In this document: positions 1 through 11,536 of the stretch, piece by piece
How the letters are laid out: every line of letters starts with the position of its first letter
Position numbering within the stretch: position 1 is the stretch's first letter
Assembly: GCA_029582165.1 (NCBI GenBank)
Contig: CM055870.1
Location: forward strand, 48,564,513 to 48,628,512
Source: Portulaca oleracea
Taxonomy: Eukaryota > Streptophyta > Magnoliopsida > Caryophyllales > Portulacaceae
Length of the DNA: 64,000 nt
Reading direction: 5' to 3'
Position numbers and translations under genes: made by a program
The notes under the pieces: generated by a model
The model's input: only the letters and a program-made list of their open reading frames with translations
The model's database searches: none
Told to the model about the DNA's origin: nothing

Positions 1-474
1 AAGTATAGCTGCAGTCTAGACAAGAATGAGGTTGTGATTAGCTTAGAATGGTGTGACTCAAATAACCTAGGATGTTTCCTATTTATAGGAGAATTCCACC
101 CTCTTAGGATACCCTAGTCAAAGGACAATCAAGAGTCTTAATGAAGAGATTATGGCCTTAATATGACCTTGACCAAGTCAAGTCATACAGCTGTTGCAAT
201 CTCATAATAATCGTGCTTAATAATGATATCAAACACTAATTACACAAAATCATATAGCCGTTAGCATTTAAAACAATCCTGGCCTTCAACACGACCCGTG
301 TTGAGCCCAGGAATACTTTCCTTACTCTCTGGAAGACAACACGACCCGTGTTGCTTCCTGTTTCACCCGTGTTGATCATATTCTTATTGTTTCATTTATA
401 TATGATCCTTATACTTGATATATTTTATTCTTTAGGCTATATAATTGTCTTATACTCTTGAAATATTTCCAACA
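1..474 (-). repeat. copia copy 1, 3' LTR (partial)
   Basis: Base 1 corresponds to base 5325 of the right LTR, and the LTR ends in CCAACA at 474. It is about 41 bases shorter than the matching part of the right LTR. The difference is in the number of the CAACACG-ACC-CGTGTTG motifs (around 285-385): the right LTR has two more units. Confidence 0.93.
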
Positions 475-1062
475 ATCCCCCGCTATTTCAAGAGTATATA
501 AAACCCTTGAAATAACTTTACTTAAGGAGCTTATACCCCCGCTATTTGAGATATACCTTAACTTGTAATCACCAGCGAACCCACAAAACATATGCCTAAT
601 GAAAAGTATATTACTCTTTGAACTTTTCAATTAGTGTATATGAGCCAAAATTGAATCCAAATCACAAAGTAGACATAACTTTGAACTTTGGATTTATATT
701 GACTAACTATACTCATAACACACAAATATTTTAAATCTTGAGTGTAAATACCTTGACACTATTATCCGGCCTTGTGTCCTTATCCTTCATAAGTGTTTCG
801 GAACTTTAGCTCATAGTTCCTTTATGCGGCCACACATTACACTTACATAGGTAGACTTTGTAATTATACCACCCCTGTAATTAGGCTTTCCACAAAGTCT
901 ATTAAGAGTACTAATACTCACCCTCTTATCATTACAGTTTTCTAAGCATCACTTGACCTTGGGATAAAATCGATGCTTCCTACTAATTTAAGCAACTCCG
1001 TACTCATTTGAACTTTAGAAATTGGTGGTATTCCAATTCGTAAAGTTGAGTCTTTGTTGTGA

Positions 1063-4000
1063 TTAGTAGATCTTTGAGCTACAACCCATCCCTATTGAAG
1101 TACTTATTATCAAATCTTTAGTCAATCCTTTGGTTAAAGAATCGACTATATTTTCTTTTGATTTGACATAACTTAGAGTCACTACTCCATCCCTTATAAG
1201 TTGATGTACATAAGCATGTCTTAAACCAATATGTCTTGACTTGCCATTGTAGACATGACTATATACAACATCAAGAGTAGACTTGCTATCACAATGAATT
1301 GAGATAGGAGTCATTGGCTTATACCAAACCGGTATTTATAATAATAAGTTCCTTAACCATTCTGCTTCCTTACAAGCAACATATAATGCTACTAATTCTA
1401 AAGACATAGTGGAATCCGCTATATTAGCTTGTTTCTTAGAACCCCAACAAAACCGCTCCACCTCCTAAAAGGAACACCCATCCACTGGTAGAGGAGAAAT
1501 CTCCTTTATTAATCCAACTCACGTCTGAGTATCCTTCTAATACCGAAGGTTCTCCCTTATATGTGAGTTGATAACTTTTAGTACCAGCTAAATATCTTAA
1601 TACTCTCCGAATTGCAAACCAATGCATATTACTCGGATTACTTGTAAACCTACTTAACATGCCAATTGCATAAGCAATATCTGGCCTTGTACTTGTCATA
1701 GCATACATGAGACTTCCAATCAACTTAGCATATTCAAGTTGATTAACCGGAGAACCCAAATTTTTCTCTAGTTTCTTATTTAAATCATAAGGAGTTACTG
1801 CTGGATATAACTTACTACCTCCAAACTTGTTCTATATTTTCTCAATGTAATGCTCTTGAGATAAACTTATTTTATCATTATTTCTAATGATCTTAATACC
1901 AAGAATTACATCCGCTTCACCCATGTCCTTCATAGAGAACTTTGAGGATATAAATTCTTTGGTCTTATTAACTTGTTCCATGTCGGTCCCAAAGATCAAC
2001 ATGTCATCAACATATAGGCATATAATCACCCATTTTCCATTCTCAAACTTAGAGTATATGCACTTATCCGATTCATTGATCTTATAACCACTTGAAAGCA
2101 CTACTTCATCAAACTTTTGATGCCATTGCTTAGGTGCTTGCTTAAGTCCATGTAAGGACCTTATAAGTTTACAAAAAAATTTTTTCTTGACCTTCAACAA
2201 CAAACCCTTCGGGTTGTTCCATATACACCTCCTCTTCTAGTTCTCCATTTAAGAATGTCGTTTTGACATCCATTTGATGGATAACTAACTTATGGATTGT
2301 AGCTAGAGCCAACAATACACGTATTGAAGCTATCCTAGCCACCGGTGCATATGTATCAAAGTAGTCAATACCATACTCTTGAGTAAAGCCCCTTACAACC
2401 AACCGAGCTTTATACCTCTCAACGGTACCATCTACTTTCCTTTTCCTTTTAAAGATCCACTTAGAGGTAATTGGTTTACTTCCTGGAGGAAGGTCAACCA
2501 ATATCTAAACATTGTTTTCCATTATTGAATCAATCTCATTTTGTCCCGCTTCTTTCCACAAAGAAGCATCATGAGATTGCATAACTTCTTTAAAAGTTTT
2601 AGGGTCCTTATCTATGTTGTACATACATAGGGTCTCACTTTCAATTGAGTCCCTTGAACCTTCTACTAAATAAACATAGAAGTTCGAACCAAAATCTTTT
2701 GGTTTCCTTGATCTTTTACTCCTTCTTAACTCAACACTTCATCTTCTTCATCATGAATAACCTCATGAGTCAAAAGATCATCTTGTATGGATACACCCTC
2801 ATGATTTTCATCTTGAGGCTCAATTAGAGGAACAATATCTTGAGTTATTTCTTTAGGTCTAGGAATTGAAGAGAACCTAGTCTCATCAAAAATTGCATCT
2901 ATTGATTCCATAACAGTATTCACCGAAATGTACTCATTTGGCTCAACCACAAAAAACCTATAAGCTTTGCTATCTTGAGCATAGCCTATAAAGATGCACG
3001 CAATTCCTCTTTCACCTAATTTTCTTTTCTTAGATTCCGGGATTCTTACAATAGCCCTACAACCCCAAATCTTAAAATACTTAAGACTTGGCTTTCTTTT
3101 GTTCCATAACTCATATGGGGTACTATAATTCCCTTTGAATGGAACTCTATTCAAAATATAACAAGTCGTTAACATGGCTTCACCCCAAAATCCATTACTT
3201 AAACCAGAGTTAGACAACATAGAATTCACCATTTATTTTCAAGTTCTAGTTTTCCTTTCCGCAGCCCCATTTTGTTGTGGTGTATACGGGGCGGTTGTCT
3301 CATGAACAATGCCTGTTTCTTGGAAAAACTTTGGATCATAATATTCCCCTCCCCTATCGGATCTTAAAGTTTTAATCAAGGTTTCACATTGAAGTTCACT
3401 TCTAGTTTTGTAAACTCTAAACTTTTCAAGTGTTTCATCTTTAGAACTCAAAAGATAAACTTGACAATATCTAGAATAATCATCAATTAATGTCACATAA
3501 TACTTCTTACCACCTATTGAAGGTGTACTATGAAAATCTCCTAAATCACTATGAATTAAATCAAGCAATTTAGAAGTTCTTTTTATACTTGAGAATGAAC
3601 TTTTAGTGAATTTATTAAGCATGCATGTCTTACATTTTTCTATGTCATCATTCAACTTAGGAATCAAATCAAGATTAGACATTTCTTTCAGCTTTGAAAA
3701 GTTCACATGTCCTAATCTAGCATGCCATAGAAAAGACTTATTCAAAGTAGACACATGCATATAAGCCGAAATCATGCCATCTTTATTACTTTTCGCATTC
3801 AATTTAAACATCTCCCCATAAGCATATCCCTTCCCTACAAAAGTCTCACCCTTGGAAAGTACATAAGTATCTCCATCATAAACTTGCATAAAACCAAACT
3901 TGCTAAGGAGATAACGGGATACAAGATTCTTACATACTTCCGGAGCTAGATACACATCATTTAAAAGCAAAGATTTACCGGAAGTGAAAACAAGTTCCAC

Positions 4001-5127
4001 TTGCCCAATGCCTTCAACTTTGACCGGATGGTTATTGCCCAAGTAGAGTTTCACACCATCATCCTCCGGTTTGTGAATAAACTCTTGTCAATGCAAACAT
4101 GCCTTGACGCACCCGAGTCTATATACCAATCATTACAACCAATGGATACCATGTTAATATGATCCTTAATCATGGCCACGAAGGAATTGGGTTCCTTCTC
4201 CTTACTCTTGGCCTTAGATGTATCTTTGTTCAAAAGACCATGCTTCTTTTTCCATTGATAACACTCTCTCTTTGTGTGCCCCGATTTGTCACATTCCCAA
4301 CAAACTTGCTTAGGCTTTTGAATTCCCTTGCTAGATTTGTTGTAGCTCTTGTTCTTATTCTTGTTTCCCTTATTCTCTTGCACCATATGGACCTTAGATT
4401 GCTCTTTGGTACCATCTTGTAGGCGTAACTCCTCTTCAATCCGAAGATGGTTAGCCAAACCTTAAAGAGACATAGCCTCTTTCCGGTGCATGAGAGCCCT
4501 TTTAGTTTCATTCCAAGAAGAAGGTAGCTTGTCAATAATAGAGGATACGATTATAGTTTCATCCATGTTCAAATTGTGTTGCTTGAAGTTACTCAAAATA
4601 CGTTGAATCTCATGGAATTGGTCTAGAATTTTCCTATTATCATCCATCTTAAATTTCATGAATTGACTACCAAGAAAATTCTTACTTGACACAACTTCCG
4701 ACATGTACTTAGCTTCAAGCATCTCCCAAAGCTTCTTTGTCGTCTCCACATGTTGATATGCATCGAAGAGGGTGTCGCTCATCCCGTTGAGAGTTCATCC
4801 TCTACAAATGTAGTCGTCATTCTCCATCTTGAGCCTTTGCCGAGTAGCTTCCGCATCTTCCACGGGCACCCTGTCTTTTCCTTGATCCTTGCTTCCATCC
4901 CTCGTGGAAATCTTGCCGGTTGCATCCTCTTTTGGAGACTCCTCGGTTGTCACCTTCTCGGCCGAAGGTTCTTGAATCACCTTGGGAGAAATCTCAATGT
5001 TAAGCACATAGGCAATATTGAGAGTCGTTAGCAAGAAACACACCTTGCTTTGCCAACGCCGGAAATCCACTCCTTCAAAGCGCTCTAGCTTTTGGAAATT
5101 GCTAGACATATCACGTAGCGAGGCCAT
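1063..5127 (-). pseudogene. Broken copia gag-pol, copy 1
   Basis: Gag starts at the ATG at 5127 (MASLRDMSSNF). A CCHC zinc knuckle (CWECDKSGHTKREC) is at about 4302-4260. The protease core WYIDSGASRHVC is at about 4100. The integrase zinc-binding part (HARLGH..C..C) and core (LIHSDLGDF) are in 3239-4054. Reverse transcriptase (YKARLVVRGFTQ, then LYVDDMLIFG with the YVDD box intact) is in 1832-2501. RNase H with its C-terminal ADPLTKGL-like end (here VDSLTKGL) is near 1120-1314. An in-frame TAA at about 4461-4463 interrupts gag where copy 2 has a Glu codon. Further stops and frameshifts occur near 3236, 2700, 2200, 1830 and 1430. The copy cannot make a full polyprotein. It is described here only as a decayed element. 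Confidence 0.92.
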
Positions 5128-5130
5128 TAC

Positions 5131-5145
5131 TAAATAGTTCTTAAG
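5131..5145 (-). other. Position of primer-binding site in copia copy 1; 15-nt self-complement
   Basis: Directly after the 5' LTR (minus strand) there is no TGG-starting tRNA primer site. Instead the leader, only about 20 nt before the gag ATG at 5127, contains CTTAAGAACTATTTA. Its exact reverse complement lies in the LTR at 5234-5248. The same arrangement is seen in copy 2 (44118-44132 against about 44219-44233). Whether this is the real primer site is inference. Confidence 0.45.
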
Positions 5146-5147
5146 AT

Positions 5148-5839
5148 TGTTGGAGGAAAGGGAGTAAACGGTATATAGAACAATGGAAACTCGCTTGGAT
5201 AACGCTAAGAGTCGTGGCCTATTACTCACTTTCCTTAAGAACTATTTACTATACCGTAAATGTTCAAAGGGATAAAACTTAGCACTTGTAACACTCAAGA
5301 AATAGATTCTCACTTGAATCACTCAAGTATAGCTGCAGTCTAGACAAGAATGAGGTTGTGATTAGCTTAGAATGGTGTGTCTCAAATAGCCTAGGATGTC
5401 TCCTATTTATAGGAGAATTCCATCCTCTTAGGATACCCTAGTCAAAGGACAATCAAGAGTCTTAATGAAGAGATTATGGCCTTAATATGACCTTGACCAA
5501 GTCAAGTCATATAGTTGTTGCAATCTCATAATAATCGTGCTTAATAACGATATCAAACACTAATTACACAAAATCATATAGCCGTTAGCATTTAAAACAA
5601 TCATGGCCTTCAACACGACCCGTGTTGGATCAACACGGTCCGTGTTGGGTGCAACACGACCCGTGTTAGGCCCAGGAATACTTTCCTTACTCTCTGGAAG
5701 ACAACACGACCGGTGTTGCTTCCTGTTTCACCCGTGTTGATCATATTCTTATTGTTTCACTTATATATGATCCTTATACTTGATATACTTTATTCTTTAG
5801 GCTATATAATTGTCTTATACTCTTGAAATATTTCCAACA
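5148..5839 (-). repeat. copia copy 1, 5' LTR (692 bp)
   Basis: Starts TGTTGGAGG and ends TTTCCAACA on the plus strand, i.e. TG...CA ends. On the minus strand U3 is about 5839-5410 and holds three full hyphenated palindromes of the CAACACG/CGTGTTG type (5610-5670) and one diverged copy (about 5702). A TATA box lies at 5402-5413. R and U5 follow down to 5148. Confidence 0.93.
5402..5413 (-). promoter_or_regulatory. TATA box in copia 5' LTR
   Basis: CCTATAAATAGG on the minus strand is a full plant TATA consensus about 255 bases before the LTR end. The equivalent site is intact in the left LTR of copy 2 (about 38299-38310). It is changed to TACAAATA in the right LTR of copy 2 (44389-44400), which is that element's own promoter LTR. 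Confidence 0.6.
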
Positions 5840-6015
5840 ATGACAAGTTCAAAAGTTAATTAAGTACTTGTATTAATTTGGTTTAAGGTATGAGATCAAG
5901 TTAACTCACATGATTGTATTACGTGAATAAGTTGGTCATGACATGTTTTCCTATTATTTAGATATGAATAAGGTGATTTGTTCATATAAGTTGGCCATGA
6001 CATGGTAGTAATTAA

Positions 6016-6615
6016 GTGCCTGTTTGGCCTAATTTTTAAAATACTATTTTTACTTCTTAAAAACAATTTTTACAAATGCTATTTTTGGAGAAATATAGAA
6101 GTGTTTGGCCTAACTTTTGGCATAAATAATTTTACCAAATTAAAGTGTTTGGCCTAACTTATAATATAAGTTTTTTTATTAAATTTAATTGGTTTAGCCT
6201 AACTTTTCAAAATTATATATTTTTTAATAAGGGTAAAATTATCATGTGATTATTATATTTTTCTTTTTTATTAATTTTTAAAGTAATTATCCAATTATAA
6301 TAATAATTACAATTATAATTATATATATATATAGTATTACTTAACTATAAACTTCTTTAAGTTAAATATTTATATATCAATATTTTACTAAATGTCATCT
6401 TTATAGGCATTAGATAATTGAAAATATTTTCAACACAATATTGAAATGTCTAATATAATATTAAAGGTTCTAACATAATATTTAAATATTTAAATATCAT
6501 TTTTAGAAAGTAGAAGTAACAGTTATTAGCTTCTAAAACAAATTATTGTTTGGCCCAGTTTTTTTTTTTTTTTAAAACCCCAAAAGCATTCTCAAAAGCT
6601 AGGCCAAACAACCAC
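6016..6615. mobile_element. Harbinger/Tourist-like MITE
   Basis: 600-bp AT-rich element with imperfect terminal inverted repeats: GTGCCTGTTTGGCCTAA at the left, GTGGTTGTTTGGCCTAG when the right end is reverse-complemented. It is flanked on both sides by TAA (6013-6015 and 6616-6618), the 3-bp duplication typical of PIF/Harbinger. No transposase is coded. Confidence 0.75.
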
Positions 6616-6977
6616 TAAGTTTGAATGCACAAGAATGTTTCAATAAGTTTAGTACATCCTAATAAGAAATATGATGGTTTGTGTGATTATTATAAGTATA
6701 ATGATTATGGGTGTGTCATAAGTAACATAGATACAAATTCATTCATAAGTGCAAGCTTCTCATGTTCAATGATCTTGTAATTATCAAGTTTATTTTTGTT
6801 ATTAAGTGTTTACTTTCTAATACATGATGTTTCTTCATGATATAAGTAAATATTTATGAGAAGGTTCATACGTACTTTGTATAATTTGTATGTTAATATA
6901 TGTGGCTTACATATTGAGACATATGGTTAAGGCTTATCAAGTATATTATTGAATAATATGTAAGGATACTCATGATT

Positions 6978-7824
6978 AGACCGGGCAATTTTCGACCCGA
7001 CTCGCAAAAAGTGGGTTTTGAACACGAAATTCCGACCCGGACCCGAAAATGACCCAAACCAAATAACCCGGTAAAAAACGGGTCAGATCGAGTCAGGTCT
7101 GGGTCGATCCGTTGGGTCAGACACTTTAATTTTAAGTGTTTTGTCTACTTTGGCCTTGTGCAAAAAAATGGGCTCATTTCGTGAAAATTAAGACCCAAAA
7201 GTAAAATATTGGGTGGCTTTGGAAAGTTATACGTAAAGAGAGACATACAAATGAAATAATCAAATAACAAATGACCAAAACAAAACCCCAACACTGTCAC
7301 TCACTCACTCTTTCAGTGAACCCTCAAACTCCTACAGTTCCGCCTCTCTCCTTTCTTTCAGTAAAATAGTGTATTATTATCCAAGATCAAAGTTCAGTGC
7401 ATTATTGTCCAATACCCCTAAAACTTTAGTATATTACCATCCCAAAACCCTATATATTTCATAAGTATTGTTATTCGTGGATTGTTGACGTAAACCGCAT
7501 AATACTTGTAGACTTGAAAATTGCCAAATTTTTCCCCTTAGGTGTATATTAATATGTCTATACAACTATGACATATCGTGGTGGTCAAACTTGGAATGGA
7601 ATGGTACATTACACAGGTGTCTTTGACTAATTATAATCAATTTTATTAGTTGTAAGTGACTGAGAAAAAGAACGGTCATGACCCGTAAACCCGACCCAAA
7701 CCGCCCGAAACCGGAATACACCTGACTCGTATTTACCTGAACCCGAAATACACCCGACCCATATTTACCCGAACCCGATATACGACCGACCCGTAACCTG
7801 CCCGTCCGCCCGTATTGACAAGTC
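6978..7824. mobile_element. Mutator-like non-autonomous element with 11-bp TSD
   Basis: 847 bp bounded by a perfect 11-bp direct repeat TACTCATGATT (6967-6977 and 7825-7835). The ends are only weakly inverted (AGACCGGGCAAT against AGACTTGTCAAT). The outer parts are rich in CCCGACCC/CCCGAAAT-type runs, while the middle (about 7260-7360) looks like unrelated captured sequence. A TSD of 9-11 bp fits the Mutator superfamily. Confidence 0.65.
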
Positions 7825-8378
7825 TACTCATGATTCAATGTATTCATGTGTTTAAGTTTAATACATGTACTTTGTTTTACCGCCACTTATGAGACTATAA
7901 GTGTTCATTATGTATGAATTTAAGTAGTCTGTATCTACTATAAGAAAAGTTACATAATGTATTCATGGTAGGCTATGTGCATGATCACATATTTTGAACG
8001 CTGATGTTTAGCTTAAGTTCATATGTTATAAAATTGGATGATCATTGCATCATTTGCTAATAGTCTACGAATTAAGTTTACATGTTTGATATATATGATT
8101 CAATCAAGTTTGTTACAAAAGGAAAATATATATGGCTCTTATGCACATTTGATTGATCCATCTTTAAGTGGTTTATGAATTAAGATTATGAGTAAGATTG
8201 ACATACAAGACGAATTATATGAGTTTCACGGTTTAATGTTAATAAGTTGATCTAATCATGTATAAGGACATATGACCTAATTAGAATGATGTTTCATCAT
8301 ATGAGAAAAGTTCATATAATTATAGGATGATCATTCAAGATCATGGAGATTCATCCTCACCAAGCCAAATTTAAGATA

Positions 8379-8918
8379 GGGATATTGGATTCTAATAATC
8401 CCTACTATCACAAATTGTATGCCAATAATCCCTACTATCATTTTGGATTCTGGTGGTCCAAAAAAAAAATAAAATTGTATTGTAGTGGTACCAAATCCAT
8501 CACCACATTCTTTTTATTTTTTCCATGTCTACCCCATATTGTTTTTGTTTTTTTGGTTCCTACCCCTAGATAGGTAACGAAGTGTAGTTACTAAAACATT
8601 TTTTAAATTATTTTTTTGAGATTCCAAGCAATTATTATGATTTTTTTAAAAGGAATAAAATTGAAAAAATCATAAAAAATTGAAAACAAATTGAAAAAAA
8701 TTGGGAGAAATGCTGTAAATTCATTAAAAATTGTGGTAAAGTGTTATACAAAGTTTTCAATCAAATGCAACACAAAATCTATGATATTTAGCATATACAC
8801 TCGATTTTGTCCCACTACAATACAATTTTTTTTTTTGGACCACCAGAATCCATAATTATAGTAGGGATTATTGGCATACAATTTGTGATAGTAGGGATTA
8901 TTAGAATCCAATATCCCT
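8379..8918. mobile_element. Fold-back MITE, copy A (Mutator-like TSD)
   Basis: 540 bp with long inverted arms of about 105 bp (8379-8485 against 8810-8918). Each arm carries GGTCCAAAAAAAA and a run of 'AATAATCCCTACTATCA'-type repeats. A 9-bp TSD TTTAAGATA lies at 8370-8378 and 8919-8927. It belongs to the same family as 23938-24425: ends GG(G/A)A..TTGGATT, with the GGTCCAAAAAAA and TAGTGG motifs shared. Confidence 0.8.
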
Positions 8919-8927
8919 TTTAAGATA

Positions 8928-10477
8928 TGTAATAGTTTCATTACATATGGTGTTCAAGTTTGTAGCAAATGGCTAAAAGTGTAATGGTTTAAAATTACAC
9001 ACAAGATGGAATTCTAATTTCCTTGATACTTAAGTAATTCTTCAAGTTTAAGGTGGAACAGATTTCTTCTACGGGAAACCAAATGTCATTTTGATTCGTA
9101 CAAAGGTTATAACTATGAAATCCAAAATTGTTTGGATATTGTTATACAAAGAACAAGAAAATCATTAGTTTGATTTACAAGGTTCTAAAGTGATAAGTTA
9201 TGACTATGAAATCCAACAGTTATTTAGATATAGTTATGCAAAGAACATGGAAAATCAAATGTAAATTTGACTTATAAGGTTGTTTTAAGGTATAAGTTAT
9301 AACTATGTAATCCAAGGTGCTTGAATAAAGACATAGTGATAAGGAAAAGAATACAAAAATTCAAAAGAAATTTTGATCTTGTAAGCATTTATTTCGAGGT
9401 AACAATACAAGTAGTCCAACATTTTGGACAAGGTTATAATTATTAAGAGGTCTTTGTAAGGATTATGGGAATTGTCCATACTATTTGGATAAGGTTATAA
9501 TCAAGGTTATGAGTTTATGAGATTTTGTAAGCATTACAAAAGAATACGTAGTTCATAGGCTTACCGCCTACTAAAGCATGCGGTTTGTAAGTTCAATATG
9601 AACTCATATGAAGACAATACTTAAAATTTTACCAAAGCCTATAATGTGGTGATTTAGTTGTATTATGACAAGGGGTAAATATTTCTTACCTAACCCTACA
9701 GTATGGTGGTGTAATCACAACTATGATTAAGGGAAGAAATGTTAAGTTTAAGACATGATCATGATAAGTAAGGTCATGGAAAGATATGTATATATCTAGT
9801 GATCTTTGGTAAAGACGTGCTCAAAAGTATCATGATCAAATTCTTGCAAGGTCACAAGATTATCTAGTGATCCTTGAAAATCAGGATGAGAGTAAAGCCC
9901 ACTCAAAGATTGTCATCTACGGAGCTTCAACTCACACTTGACATATGTGGTCAAATCTTGAGTTCAATGGTCAACGAAGTTGTAGAACAATCGGAGCATT
10001 AATTCTATGATTCATCCCAAGGTCAAGTGATGCTCAAGGACCGCAATGATAAGGAGGTTCGAATCTATGACTCATTAACAGACTTTGAAATCTATAAGTT
10101 GGGGAGCTCTATTACGGGAGCGTAAAAGTTTGTCTCTAAAAATACGTGAAGTGGGCCGCTTCGGATAGCCTAGGGTTGGGTTTGATTGTCTTTGCAGAGG
10201 GTAATGGACACATGGCCGGTTATAAATAGTTTCAATTTTCTAAGCAAGGTTTGAGTTGTATGTGTGTTATGTATCCAATTAGCCAAACAAGGATGAAAAG
10301 TTCAAAGACTTGTCTACTTTTAAATTCAAGCTAATTGTAATTATGTACACTAAGTGAAAGTTCAAGTCAAGAGACATTTTCATGATGAATACTAACTCCT
10401 TTATTTCTCGGGTGCTCAAGTTCTCTGCCATGTATGGCGGGGGTATTTCAAGTGAAACTCTTAAAATAGCGGGGGAT
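8928..10477 (+). other. Non-coding repeat DNA, possible internal region of a non-autonomous LTR element
   Basis: No open reading frame of note. It ends in a purine-rich tract (AAAATAGCGGGGGAT, about 10463-10477) directly against the plus-strand LTR start at 10478, so the part next to the LTR is probably the 3' internal end of that element. The rest shows nothing I recognise apart from the tandem repeat at 9107. Confidence 0.4.
9107..9325. repeat. Short tandem repeat, about 100-bp unit, 2.2 copies
   Basis: Diverged tandem units, each with TATGACTATGAAATCCAA-like starts followed by a 'GTTATRCAAAGAACA' block and 'GACTTATAAGGTT'-like ends. They start near 9107, 9206 and 9300. There is no coding content. 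The units lie in the presumed internal region upstream of the LTR at 10478. Confidence 0.5.
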
Positions 10478-11232
10478 TGTTGAAGTGTTTCAAGAGTTAA
10501 GAGACATAAAGGAACAAGTTATAAGCTAATGATTAACCGAGAAGGTCAAAATCTAGCTTAGCAAGTACATTGGACCCAACACGGACCGTGTCAGGTGTGA
10601 CATGGGTCATGTTAGTGTCCAGAGAGTTAGAAAAAGGATCAATAAGTCATTACAGACCGTGCTGGTTCAGCACGGGTCGTGTTGAGTTCACCACAAGCAG
10701 TGGTGATCCAACAAGGACCGTGTTGAGGACACCATGAACCGTGGTGGTCCAACACGGACCGTGTTGATGTTCATTCAAACCCTTTTTCAAAATCTCTTGA
10801 TTTTAACCTCGGGTATTAATGTATATGACATCTTTTGGCATTATTCTTCACTGATATTCTCAATCAAGATAACCCCTTAATGATGATTGAAATCCCATAG
10901 ACAAAGCCTCCAAATTATGCTATATTTATTGGGTAGTTTGAATGAGATTTGAATGCTCCAACCCCTATAAATAGTGGTTGAACTTCATTCATCTAACACA
11001 CCTCAATCTCTTCTTTCTATCTTCCTAAAGAGGTTCAACACAACTCCTAAAACTTCTTGTAATTCTTAAGAGATCTTGTAATTTGCTCACAGAGGTTAGG
11101 TTTTTACCCTTAAGTTTATTTGTGATCCAGTGAATAAGTCTTAAGGGGAGATGGGTTTGACCCTCGACTCCTAGCTACACAAGTGATCGCTCATCTTGTG
11201 CAAGTGACCGTATTACCCAATATTTCCAACCA
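10478..11232 (+). repeat. Plus-strand copia-type LTR (755 bp), related to copy 1/2 LTRs
   Basis: Starts TGTTGAAGTGTTTCAAGAG and ends ATATTTCCAACCA. A polypurine tract lies immediately upstream, so this is a 3' LTR in plus orientation. U3 contains at least five full or decayed copies of the palindrome CAACACGGACCGTGTTG (about 10570-10770). A TATA box (CTATAAATAG) is at about 10974-10983, at the same spacing as in copy 1. No partner LTR is present in the window. Confidence 0.75.
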
Positions 11233-11536
11233 GTTTAAAGTAAAGCACCATGAAATATAGATAATATATAGAACAATTAACAATTATTATTCCATCCCAT
11301 AGAATAAAGAACTGAACACAAATGGATTACTTGAACAGAACTCAAAAACAAGGTTATTCATACATATAAGCCGTAAGGAAAAAAAAATGAAAATGCAGTT
11401 TACAGACACCACCTCTTGAGCATAAACCAAGACCATGTTTTTTCCCTATATGCTCACATATGCATTTGTACGTTGCTTTTCAACTGTGAATTGTAATTTA
11501 TATGCAAACATTCACAAATTTTCATATCAGACACTT

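Larger units (their letters stand above)
1..5839 (-). mobile_element. Ty1/copia LTR retrotransposon, copy 1 (truncated by window edge)
   Basis: A minus-strand copia element read from the right LTR (5148-5839) towards the left LTR (1-474, incomplete because the window starts inside it). The domain order on the minus strand is gag with zinc knuckle, protease, integrase, reverse transcriptase, RNase H, which is the copia order. A purine-rich tract ending in GCGGGGGAT (minus strand, about 475-488) lies against the 3' LTR. The coding part is broken. Base 5840 onward is the flank (atgac); the matching target duplication would lie before base 1, so it cannot be checked here. The element is closely related to the copy at 38045-44786. 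Confidence 0.95.

Noticed and set aside
1..5839. An infectious retrovirus with an envelope gene
   Set aside because: No third open frame between RNase H and the 3' LTR; copia domain order with decayed gag-pol only.
10560..10780. CRISPR-like array of palindromic repeats
   Set aside because: The repeats are diverged, irregularly spaced and lie within an LTR U3 in a plant genome; no cas genes.
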